The translations under genes were made by a program, and so were the position numbers. 64,000 nucleotides of DNA from Rhizocola hellebori (lineage in GTDB: Bacteria > Actinomycetota > Actinomycetes > Mycobacteriales > Micromonosporaceae), in contig NZ_BONY01000006.1 of the NCBI RefSeq assembly GCF_016862955.1, forward strand, positions 124,001-188,000, written 5' to 3'. The notes beneath the pieces were generated by a model, which made no database searches, had not been told where the DNA came from, and saw nothing but the letters and a program-made list of their open reading frames with translations. This document shows, piece after piece, positions 45,046 to 52,868 of the stretch. Position 1 is the first letter of the stretch, and each line of letters opens with the position of its first letter.

Positions 45046-47463
45046 GTGACGACCGTCGAGCGTTACAGGACAACGGATCCGAGTCTTGCCGCGGAGGCAT
45101 TGGCCAACCCCAGCGCGGAGGAGGTGGGCCGGATCGATGCCTGGTGGCGAGCCAACAACTATCTGACGGTCGGGCAGATCTATCTGCAGGCTAACCCGTT
45201 GCTGCGCGAGCCGCTCGCGCCGCGGCACATCAAGCCGCGGTTGTTGGGGCATTGGGGAACCAGCCCTGGGCTGTCGTTCATTTACGCGCACGTTTCCCGG
45301 CTGATTCAGCATACCGGCCAGCAGGCAATCTACCTGGCGGGGCCGGGACACGGCGGTCCCGCGCTGGTTGCGGCGGGCTACCTGGAGGGTACTTACAGCG
45401 AGCTATATCCGCAGGTGCCGCTCTCCGAAGCTGGGCTGTTGAAGTTGTTCCGCCAGTTTTCGAGCCCGGGTGGCATTCCCAGTCACGCCTCGGTGACGAC
45501 TCCGGGGTCTATCCATGAGGGTGGCGAGCTGGGTTACGTGCTGGTGCACGCGTTTGGTGCGGTCATGGACAACCCGGAGCTGCTGGCGGTGGCTGTGGTT
45601 GGCGACGGCGAGGCCGAAACCGGGGCGCTGGAGGGCTCCTGGAAGGGCATCTCCTTCCTCAATGCGGCCCGCGACGGAGCAGTGTTGCCGGTGCTGCATC
45701 TGAACGGGGCGAAGATCGCCGGGCCGACCGTGTTGGGGCGCAAGGATCCCGCCGAGGTGCGCAAGCTGCTGGAGGGGCACGGCTACCAGGTTGTCGAGGT
45801 CGAGGGCTCGGACCTGCCCGGCATGCATTATCGTTTCGCCGCCGCGCTGGCGCGGGCCTGGGCCGAAATTAGGGCCATTCAGCAGGCCGCCCGCAGCGGG
45901 AAAGGCGACAGCGCAAGGCCGCGTTGGCCATTGATTGTCCTGCGTACGCCGAAGGGGTGGACCGGGCCGCACACCGTCGACGGGATAACGGTCGAGGGCA
46001 CCTGGCGGGCGCATCAGGTGCCGCTGTCCGGGGTGCGCGAGAACGCCGACCATCTGGCGATGCTGGAGAAGTGGCTGCGCTCTTACCGTCCCGAGGAGCT
46101 GTTCGATTCCACCGGGGCGCCTACGGCGCTGGTGACCGAGGCCAACCCGCGGGGCGAATTGCGCATGAGCGCGAGCCCACATGCCAACGGGGGCTTGCTC
46201 ACCAAGGACCTCGACCTGCCCGACTTCCGCGGCTACGCGGTGCAGGTGGCACAACCGGGATCGACGCGGGCCGAGTCCACCCGCCGTCTCGGCGAGCTGT
46301 TGCGCGACATCTATTCGCGCAACCCGGACAACTTCCGGCTGTTCTGCCCAGACGAGACGAACAGCAATCGCCTCGGCGCGGTTTTTGAGGTTTCCGATCG
46401 GGCTTTTATGGAACGTGTGGTACCAGAAGATGTGGCGCTGTCCCGAGACGGACGCGTGATGGAGGTGCTTTCCGAGCACAGCTGCCACGGCTGGCTGGAG
46501 GGATACACACTCACCGGCCGGCACGGGATGTTCGCCACCTACGAAGCTTTCGCCATGGTGAGCGCCTCGCAGACGGTGCAGCACGGCAAGTGGCTGGTCG
46601 AGGGAAGGCATCTGCCCTGGCGTGCCGACGTGCCGAGCCTCAACATCCTGCTGACGTCGACGGCGTGGCGCAACGACCACAACGGTTTCTCGCATCAGGG
46701 CCCAGGGCTGATCCAGACCGTGCTCACCCAGCGCGGCGGTGTCTCCCGTATCTACCTGCCGCCGGACGCCAACTGCTTGCTTTCGGTGGCCGACCACTGT
46801 TTCAGGTCGCGGTCGTACCTCAATCTGATTGTCATCGACAAACAACCGCAGCTGCAGTGGCTCACCATCGATCAGGCCGTGGAGCATTGCGCGCGTGGCG
46901 CTGGCATCTGGCGCTGGGCCGGAACGGATGAGGGCGGCGGCGACCCTGACGTCGTGCTGGCCTGCGCCGGTGACATTGTCACCATGGAAACCGTTGCGGC
47001 GGCTCAGATTCTGGCCGAGCGGCTGCCCGGTCTGCGGGTGCGGGTGGTCAACGTCGTGGACCTGATGACGCTTTCCCGGCCCAAGGACCATCCGCATGGC
47101 ATGTCCAGTGAACAATTCCGGGAGCTGTTCACCGACACGGTCGATGTCGTCTTCGCCTTCCACGGGTACCCGGGGGCGATCCATCAGCTGGTGCACGGAC
47201 GTCCCGACGCCGACCGTTTCCACGTGCGGGGCTTCATCGAGGAGGGGACGACCACGACACCGTTCGACATGACGGTGCGCAACCGAGCGTCGCGTTACCA
47301 CCTGGTCATGGATGCCATCAACAACACCCGCCGAACCATCGGTGGCGCCGCGGAAGTCCAGCGGTGGTGCCAGGCCCAGCTGGATCGGCACGCGGCCTAT
47401 GTGGTGGAGCACTTGCAGGACATGCCGGAGGTGCTCGACTGGTCGCTGAAAGGCGAAAGCTAG
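45046..47463 (+). CDS. xfp: xylulose-5-phosphate/fructose-6-phosphate phosphoketolase
   Basis: An 805-residue thiamine-diphosphate enzyme that splits xylulose-5-P or fructose-6-P with phosphate into acetyl-P and an aldose phosphate. Family segments: RIDAWWRANNYLTVGQIYL, HIKPRLLGHWGTSPGLSFIYAH, YLAGPGHGGPALVAAGYLEG, the TPP-binding VGDGEAETG near residue 185, LPVLHLNGAKIAGPT, and EGRHLPWRADVPSLN. Length is normal for the family. GTG 45046 has AAGGAG about 7 nt upstream. Usual partners (acetate kinase, phosphotransacetylase) are not adjacent. Confidence 0.95.
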   Translation: MTTVERYRTTDPSLAAEALANPSAEEVGRIDAWWRANNYLTVGQIYLQANPLLREPLAPRHIKPRLLGHWGTSPGLSFIYAHVSRLIQHTGQQAIYLAGPGHGGPALVAAGYLEGTYSELYPQVPLSEAGLLKLFRQFSSPGGIPSHASVTTPGSIHEGGELGYVLVHAFGAVMDNPELLAVAVVGDGEAETGALEGSWKGISFLNAARDGAVLPVLHLNGAKIAGPTVLGRKDPAEVRKLLEGHGYQVVEVEGSDLPGMHYRFAAALARAWAEIRAIQQAARSGKGDSARPRWPLIVLRTPKGWTGPHTVDGITVEGTWRAHQVPLSGVRENADHLAMLEKWLRSYRPEELFDSTGAPTALVTEANPRGELRMSASPHANGGLLTKDLDLPDFRGYAVQVAQPGSTRAESTRRLGELLRDIYSRNPDNFRLFCPDETNSNRLGAVFEVSDRAFMERVVPEDVALSRDGRVMEVLSEHSCHGWLEGYTLTGRHGMFATYEAFAMVSASQTVQHGKWLVEGRHLPWRADVPSLNILLTSTAWRNDHNGFSHQGPGLIQTVLTQRGGVSRIYLPPDANCLLSVADHCFRSRSYLNLIVIDKQPQLQWLTIDQAVEHCARGAGIWRWAGTDEGGGDPDVVLACAGDIVTMETVAAAQILAERLPGLRVRVVNVVDLMTLSRPKDHPHGMSSEQFRELFTDTVDVVFAFHGYPGAIHQLVHGRPDADRFHVRGFIEEGTTTTPFDMTVRNRASRYHLVMDAINNTRRTIGGAAEVQRWCQAQLDRHAAYVVEHLQDMPEVLDWSLKGES

Positions 47464-47676
47464 CTGCGCGGTGGTGGTATCCGGGCGGCGATCTGCTCCT
47501 TGGCATGGGGACATTGATCAAACGCGGGTGACATCGGCTTCGCCGTAGCGACGTTGGCCGATCCCGTCGCGGCTCGGCTCCAGCAGGCCCATGCTCTCCC
47601 AATGCCGCAGCACATGGGTGGGCAGGCCGAACTGCTGCGCCAGCTCGCCTATCGTCGAGACGCCGGTTGACTTCAT
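47460..47676 (-). pseudogene. MerR-family regulator remnant with internal deletion
   Basis: From ATG 47676, VSTIGELAQQFGLPTHVLRHWESMGLLEPSRD...RRYGEADV is a complete MerR winged helix; the frame stops at 47518. In the next frame, DQCPHAKEQIAARI directly follows, which matches the far C-terminus of MerR proteins of the type ending in a CPH-x-EQIAARI segment, ending at 47460. The 60 or so residues that normally separate the two parts are missing, so this is a deleted gene. It is divergent from the broken metallo-hydrolase gene. Confidence 0.65.
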
Positions 47677-47704
47677 GTGCACATTAAGCTGCACGGTGGG
47701 TGCC

Positions 47705-48452
47705 ATGAGCAAACCCAACTTTTCGCTGACCCGGGTCGCCAACTCCTGTGTCCTGCTTGAGCTGCACGGCCAGGCTGTGCTGACCGATCCGTGGTTCACG
47801 CAACGCTGGTACCTGCGCCGGGGCGAGCCGCTCGGCCTGCCGATCGATCAGCTGCCGCCGCTTACCGCCATCATCGCGACCAGCTCGGCACCCAACCACT
47901 GGGACCTGCGGGCGCTGGCCCAAATCCAGCATCGGGCCACGCCGGTCTACGTCAGCGGGCAGCGAATGGCCCGCCAGGCGCGAGGACTCGGGTACTCAAA
48001 CGTGCGCGTCCTGGCCTGGCACGAGCGCTGCGCGCTGACCCCGACGCTGTCGCTGGAGGCGGTTCCCGCGGGACGTACCCTGCTCGGGCGCAACAACGCC
48101 TACGTGCTGACCAGCGAGCACACCCGGGTCTTCTTCGGTGGCGAAATCGAGGACGTGACCCTGCTGCACCGGTATAGGGCCGAAAGCGCACCGGTGGACG
48201 TGGCTTTCCTGCCCACCAACGGATTACGGCCGATAATCGGGCCGCCCCTGGTGATGGGACCGGCGCAGGCGGTGGCGGGCGCGGTCGCCCTGGGCGCGCG
48301 GACGCTGGTGGCGGTGCACGACGCCCACGCCAGATGTGCTGTCGCTGGTGTTCCGGCGCCACGGGTCCGCTGCCGACGCCGCCGCCATGGCGCCGCCCGG
48401 GCTTGACGTGGTGTGCCTGCCGCCCGGCCAGCGCTGGGATTTCCAGCGATGA
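47705..48452 (+). pseudogene. MBL-fold metallo-hydrolase, frameshifted near the 3' end
   Basis: A metallo-beta-lactamase-fold protein (UlaG/RomA-like): NSCVLLELHGQAVLTDPWFTQRW, then IIATSSAPNHWDLRAL in the place of the H-x-H-x-D-H box, which is degenerate here (SSAPNHWD). The first frame runs to 48406 with an unnatural Arg-rich tail. At about 48330 a shift restores PDVLSLVFRRHGSAADAAAMAPPGLDVVCLPPGQRW to the stop at 48452. Starts at ATG 47705. Both the frameshift and the damaged metal-binding box suggest loss of activity. Confidence 0.7.
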
Positions 48453-48464
48453 CCGGATGGGCTG

Positions 48465-48800
48465 TTATTGCTTCTGCGGCACGGTATGTCCGGTGCCGTC
48501 GACGACGAGCCGTTGCGCGAGCGGGTCGGTGAGGGTGACCTCCAGCTGATGGACGACACCCAGATCTGTTCCCGTTCCGCCGGCTCGCTTCACCCGCACG
48601 TCGACGGTGACCTGCTTGGCGTCCTCCGTCGTCGTCGTGCCCTCGATGCTGTCGCGCTCGCCGATAACCACCGACACGGTGAGGTGTTTGTCGTCCGCGC
48701 CGCGGCGATAGCTATCCACTTGCACCGTCGTGGCCGCCGCCGACGAACAGCCGGCGCTGATGGCCAAGACCATCAGCGCGGCGGCCAGTTTACTCATCAT
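48465..48800 (-). CDS. small lipoprotein coupled to a secreted protease
   Basis: A 111-residue exported protein with a lipobox (LAISAGC) after a hydrophobic leader, so it is membrane-anchored. The mature part is beta-rich (VQVDSYRRGADDKHLTVSVVIGERDSIEG, then VHQLEVTLTDPLAQRLVVDGTG). The ATG at 48800 overlaps the stop of the protease gene (ATGA), so the two are co-translated; it could be an inhibitor, chaperone or substrate-binding partner of that protease (inference). Family not recognised. Confidence 0.8.
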   Translation of the reverse strand: MMSKLAAALMVLAISAGCSSAAATTVQVDSYRRGADDKHLTVSVVIGERDSIEGTTTTEDAKQVTVDVRVKRAGGTGTDLGVVHQLEVTLTDPLAQRLVVDGTGHTVPQKQ

Positions 48801-50092
48801 CCAAGCCTCAGCCCTCCGGGGAAATAGAACCAAGCCACCCTGATGTCGGTGAAGTATTCGTAGCAAGGGTCGAAGGCGCCGCCCCAGCTGTCGCCACCGC
48901 CGCCCGCGGTGCCGCTGTGGATTCCCTTGGCCGCGATGCCTCCGTCGCCGCGGACAGTGTAGACCGGGGAGCCGGAGTCGCCCGGGATATTGCATTGACC
49001 CTCTTTGACGCCTGCAATCATGTTGCGCGCCCAGACATTCGGGCCGTCCTTGTCGTACTTGATATTGGCGTTGTAGCCGTTGACCGACCAGCCGCACAGC
49101 TCACCGGTTCTGTACCCGCCGGTGCAGTACTGGTCTCCGTATGCGGGCGAGCGGCTCCACATCTCCTTGACCGTGCCGCTGCTCGTCGAGCCGGCCGGGC
49201 CACGATAGATGCTGTAGCCGCTGGTCTTGCCCGAGGTGACCTCCACCAGTGACACATCTCCGCGGTAGCCGGTCTCTCCGGGGAACAGGGTGGTTCCCGT
49301 TGTCGCGGACCAGTTTTCCCGCGTCGTGGCGGTCACGGTGCCGACGTAGGCGATCGGGGTGTGCACGTTGCCGCCGTCCCTGACGCAATGCCCAGCAGTG
49401 ATCATGTAGCTGGTCGAGCCCGACACCCAGGGGAAGCCGGAGGTACAGGTGCCGACGGGGGTGCTGATCTGTGCCCCGCCCCAGAACGGCCAGTCGTCAG
49501 CGTCGCGCCCGAAGTCTGTGCCGGCGCGTGGCCGCTGGGTCTGAACTCTTACCCCGATCGCTTCGGTGCCAAAGCGTTTCGCCAGCGCCGCCATCAGATT
49601 GTCACTGAGCCGGTCGACGGTGATGGTGATCCGGTTGTGTTCCCCGTCCGGCTCGGCCATGAAGATGGCCTCCGCGTCTGGCACCCTAAGATCTTGCAGG
49701 GTGGTGACTTCCTCCTTGATCTGCTCCAGCTGACCGAGGGAACGGCTGACCTGCCGCACCTTTGCCGGCGCGGCGGTCGCGAGCTGGCGGGCCATGCTCG
49801 ATCCGGCCGAGCCGGTAACCGCCACGCTGACCGAGCCGGTCTTCGGGTCCAGCCACGGGTATCCGAACTCCTGCGGGTGCTCCAGCGCGAGCTGGTACGC
49901 CGCGGAGAACGCCTCAGCCGCGGCCTCCGCGGGCCGGGCCGGATGCAGGTCGGCCGGACCGACAAGGGCGATGCCGCTCTGGTGGCGGGGTTCCTCGGCG
50001 GCGGCGTAACCCGTTGCGCCCGTGGCGATCCAACCGGCGGCCACGAGCGTGGTGGTCGCGGTCGCCAGGCTGATCCAGCGATATTTAAACAT
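48797..50092 (-). CDS. secreted trypsin-like (S1) serine protease
   Basis: A 431-residue preproprotease. Signal peptide MFKYRWISLATATTTLVAAGWIATGATGYAAA, a pro-region of about 170 residues, then an S1 domain with His in ITAGHC, Asp in RGDVSLVEV and the nucleophile in NIPGDSGSPVY. Cysteine pairs (TCTSGF, TAGHC, YCTGG, LCGW) fit an extracellular fold. Related actinobacterial enzymes resemble streptogrisins or S1 proteases of unknown target. Followed by a coupled lipoprotein gene and divergent from the PadR gene. Confidence 0.92.
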   Translation of the reverse strand: MFKYRWISLATATTTLVAAGWIATGATGYAAAEEPRHQSGIALVGPADLHPARPAEAAAEAFSAAYQLALEHPQEFGYPWLDPKTGSVSVAVTGSAGSSMARQLATAAPAKVRQVSRSLGQLEQIKEEVTTLQDLRVPDAEAIFMAEPDGEHNRITITVDRLSDNLMAALAKRFGTEAIGVRVQTQRPRAGTDFGRDADDWPFWGGAQISTPVGTCTSGFPWVSGSTSYMITAGHCVRDGGNVHTPIAYVGTVTATTRENWSATTGTTLFPGETGYRGDVSLVEVTSGKTSGYSIYRGPAGSTSSGTVKEMWSRSPAYGDQYCTGGYRTGELCGWSVNGYNANIKYDKDGPNVWARNMIAGVKEGQCNIPGDSGSPVYTVRGDGGIAAKGIHSGTAGGGGDSWGGAFDPCYEYFTDIRVAWFYFPGGLRLG

Positions 50093-50142
50093 AGCGATTC
50101 CCCATGGGTCGGCACTGTACGCCGACGGCGGGTGCTAAACCG

Positions 50143-50160
50143 ACCTCTATCGTTAGAGGT
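50143..50160. promoter_or_regulatory. inverted repeat between protease and PadR genes
   Basis: ACCTCTA-TCGT-TAGAGGT, perfect 7-bp arms with a 4-bp centre, adjoining the -35 box of the PadR gene and lying 51 bp from the protease start. Probable operator for PadR. Confidence 0.6.
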
Positions 50161-50188
50161 TGACGAAGCTATTCGCTCAGTGAATACT
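50160..50188 (+). promoter_or_regulatory. PadR promoter (leaderless)
   Basis: -35 TTGACG (50160-50165), 17-nt spacer, -10-like AATACT (50183-50188); the predicted start falls on GTG 50195. No Shine-Dalgarno sequence precedes that codon. Confidence 0.55.
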
Positions 50189-50194
50189 TGGGCG

Positions 50195-50737
50195 GTGTCC
50201 ACCGCCTTCGTCTTGCTCGGACTGCTGGCCCGCGGGCCGCGCCACGGTTACGAGCTGAAGCGGGAGCACGATAACCGGCTGCCGCGCGCCCGGCCGCTGG
50301 CGTTCGGGCAGGTCTACGCCACCATCGGCCGGCTGATCCGGGACGGGCTGATCGATGAGGCCGGGCAGGACAAGGGCGCGGGTCCGGAGCGGATGTCCTA
50401 TGTGCTCACCGAGCAAGGGCGCGAGAAGCTGGCCGGCTGGCTGGCGGCGGTCGAGGAGCCGGCGCCGCATGTGCAGAGCACCGTGCTGACCAAGGTGATC
50501 GTCGCCCTGTTCGGCTCCGACGACGCCGTGGCGGCGCGCGCCTACCTTTCCGCGCAACGCCGTGCCCACGTGAACCGGATGCGTGAGCTGACCAAGGAGC
50601 GCAGCGATCCACAGGCGTCCATCGCCGACGTGGCCGCCGCCGACTATGCCATTCAGCATCTCGACGCCGATGTGCGCTGGATGCAGACCACGCTTGACCG
50701 TGTCGATGCGCTGCACCGCGAGGTGGCGCGTTCATAA
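50195..50737 (+). CDS. PadR-family regulator
   Basis: A 180-residue repressor: AFVLLGLLARGPRHGYELKREHDNRLPRARPLAFGQVYATIGRLIRDGLID is the PadR winged helix and the C-terminal Vir-like helices follow (YLSAQRRAHVNRMRELTKERSDPQ). GTG 50195 matches the promoter; GTG 50180 is a possible alternative. It is the first gene of a PadR-ATPase-FtsX cassette, which in actinomycetes is typically a substrate-induced efflux or envelope-stress unit. Confidence 0.9.
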   Translation: MSTAFVLLGLLARGPRHGYELKREHDNRLPRARPLAFGQVYATIGRLIRDGLIDEAGQDKGAGPERMSYVLTEQGREKLAGWLAAVEEPAPHVQSTVLTKVIVALFGSDDAVAARAYLSAQRRAHVNRMRELTKERSDPQASIADVAAADYAIQHLDADVRWMQTTLDRVDALHREVARS

Positions 50738-50751
50738 GGGGGAGGAATGCG

Positions 50752-51432
50752 ATGAACGATCCTGTGCTGCAGGCAGAGGGGCTGGTGCGGTCCTACGGCA
50801 AGACTCAGGCGCTGCGCGGTCTATCGGTGACGATCGCCTCGGGGGAGATCGTCGCGGTGAGCGGCCCCAGCGGCTGTGGCAAGTCGACGCTGCTGCACTG
50901 CCTGGCCGGCATCATCGTGCCCGACTCCGGCGCGGTGCGCTATCGCGGCCAGCCGCTCGGCGAGATGAGCGAGAAACAACGATCGCGGTTGCGCCGCACC
51001 TCTTTCGGCGTGCTGTTCCAATTCGGACAGCTTGTCGCCGAGCTCCCGGCGGTGGACAACGTCGGTCTTCCATTGCTTCTTGGGGGGTACCAGAAAAGGA
51101 TCGCTGATTCCAAATCCCTGGAATGGCTGCAGCGATTGGGTGTGGCCGAGGTAGCCTCGGCGCTGCCTTCCGAGATGTCCGGCGGTCAGGCGCAGCGGGT
51201 GGCCCTGGCCAGGGCGATGGTGACCGAGCCGGAGGTGCTGTTCGCCGACGAGCCGACCGGAGCGCTGGACAGCCTGGCCGGTGAGCAGGTGCTGGAGGTC
51301 CTGACCTCCCATGCGCGGCAACGGAATATGACCGTCGTTCTGGTGACCCACGACGCGAAGGTGGCCGCCTACGCCGACCGTGAGGTGCTGCTGCGCGACG
51401 GCGCTCAGCTGGCGGCCGAGGTGCCGGCATGA
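50752..51432 (+). CDS. ABC transporter ATPase (LolD/MacB-like)
   Basis: A 226-residue ATPase: Walker A SGPSGCGKSTLL, Q-loop LFQFGQL, signature MSGGQAQRVALARA, Walker B VLFADEPTGALDS, H-loop VLVTHDAKVAAYAD. The EPTGALD form is typical of the MacB/LolD/FtsE group that partners FtsX-type permeases. It overlaps the permease gene by 4 nt. Confidence 0.93.
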   Translation: MNDPVLQAEGLVRSYGKTQALRGLSVTIASGEIVAVSGPSGCGKSTLLHCLAGIIVPDSGAVRYRGQPLGEMSEKQRSRLRRTSFGVLFQFGQLVAELPAVDNVGLPLLLGGYQKRIADSKSLEWLQRLGVAEVASALPSEMSGGQAQRVALARAMVTEPEVLFADEPTGALDSLAGEQVLEVLTSHARQRNMTVVLVTHDAKVAAYADREVLLRDGAQLAAEVPA

Positions 51433-52868
51433 GCGTGTCCACATTGGTCAAACTGGCCTGGGCAGGCCGTCACGCCGATCGGTTCCGGCTCGTGTTCACG
51501 GCGCTGGGTGCCGCGCTGGGCACGGTCGCGATGCTCGCCGCCGCAACGGTTTACTGGCTTCCGGCTACTGAGATCATCACCCCGTTGCCCGGTGGCTACA
51601 CGATCGAGATGCACCACCGCTATACCAGCGGGCTGCTCAACGACACCGCTGCCCGGCCCTGGTTCGCGGCCTTCCTCCTGGTGCTGGCTCTGCCGGCGCT
51701 GGTGTTCGCGGCGCAGAGCGCCCGCCTGGGTGCTCCGGCGCGCGACCGCCGCCTGATGGCGATCCGGCTGGCCGGAGCCACCCCGGGTCAGCTGCGCCTG
51801 ATCGCCGTCGCGGAGACCGCGGTGGCCTGCGTTCTTGGCGCGCTGGTTGGCATCGGCGCCTACTTCGCGCTCCGCCAGCTGGCACCGGGGCCGGTGCTGT
51901 TCAACCCGGATGCCGACCCGTACGACTTCCCCGGCTGGCGGCCGGGCAACGGCCTTGTGCTGCGGTTGCCGCTGCCCTCCGACGCTTTGCCACCGGTGTG
52001 GGTCTTTCCGGCGGTGGCCGTGTGCATCCCGGTCCTCGCGGCTGCGCTCACGACAATAGCGTTGCGGCGCTTGACCATCACCCCGCTGGCCGTGACCCGC
52101 CTGCCACGGGTGCGCGGGCTGCGCTGGTGGCCGCTTGCCGCCATCGCGGCCGGCTTCGGCCTGCTCGCCTTGCACCGGATTCTCGGCCGCGTCGACTTCG
52201 GTGACAAAGACGTGACGCTGCCGCTTTCCGCGTGGAGCGCGGTAATCCTGCTTGGCGTGGGCGTTTCCCTGTGCGCGGTCCCGCTCGGGCAGCTGGCCGC
52301 GCGGATAGCGTTGCGCCACTTGCGTTCCGCCGCGCCGCAGCTGGCCGCGCGCTGGATCATCGCCGATCCGTGGAACGGCAGCCGAAGCCTGGCGGTGGCG
52401 CTGGTTGCCGTCTGCGGTGCGGCTACGGCGATCGAAGGCATCAGCTATGGACGGTCGATCGGGATGACCGGCCGGGCTCTCAACGGTGACGTGCAACGGT
52501 TCGGCTTACTGGCGCTGGCTATGACCCTGCTGGTGGCAGTGGCAGGGCTGCTGTTTGCCATCGTGGAAGGGCTGCTCACCCGGCGCCGGGCGCTGGCAAG
52601 CCTGGTCGCCGCCGGAGCACCGACCGCAGTTCTGGCACGTGCCGTGCTGTGGCAGGCGCTCCTGCCGACCGTCCCGGCTGTCGCCCTGGCGATCCTCGTC
52701 GGGCAGACAGCCATCGCCACCGCGGAAACGCTGCCCTCGCCGAGCGATCCGATCTGGGCACAGACAGCCCTCGGCGTGGGCGCGATCGCCGGCATTGCCG
52801 CAGCCGCCTCGCTGAGCCTGATCGTGCTCCGGTCCACCGTGAAGGTCACCGAACTGCGCCTGGAATAG
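51429..52868 (+). CDS. FtsX-like ABC permease
   Basis: A 479-residue permease with about ten hydrophobic segments, two of them bounding FtsX-like cores (RLMAIRLAGATPGQLRLIAVAETAVACVLGALVG and a second copy RRRALASLVAAGAPTAVLARAVLWQALLPTVPAVALAILVG). It pairs with the ATPase upstream (4-nt overlap). Members extrude antimicrobials or act mechanically on the envelope. Its last 23 nt overlap the opposite regulator gene. Confidence 0.88.
   Translation: MSVSTLVKLAWAGRHADRFRLVFTALGAALGTVAMLAAATVYWLPATEIITPLPGGYTIEMHHRYTSGLLNDTAARPWFAAFLLVLALPALVFAAQSARLGAPARDRRLMAIRLAGATPGQLRLIAVAETAVACVLGALVGIGAYFALRQLAPGPVLFNPDADPYDFPGWRPGNGLVLRLPLPSDALPPVWVFPAVAVCIPVLAAALTTIALRRLTITPLAVTRLPRVRGLRWWPLAAIAAGFGLLALHRILGRVDFGDKDVTLPLSAWSAVILLGVGVSLCAVPLGQLAARIALRHLRSAAPQLAARWIIADPWNGSRSLAVALVAVCGAATAIEGISYGRSIGMTGRALNGDVQRFGLLALAMTLLVAVAGLLFAIVEGLLTRRRALASLVAAGAPTAVLARAVLWQALLPTVPAVALAILVGQTAIATAETLPSPSDPIWAQTALGVGAIAGIAAAASLSLIVLRSTVKVTELRLE

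Noticed and set aside
45403-47514. 703-codon minus-strand frame
   Set aside because: Exactly antisense to the phosphoketolase gene, whose motifs are unmistakable; a high-GC artefact.
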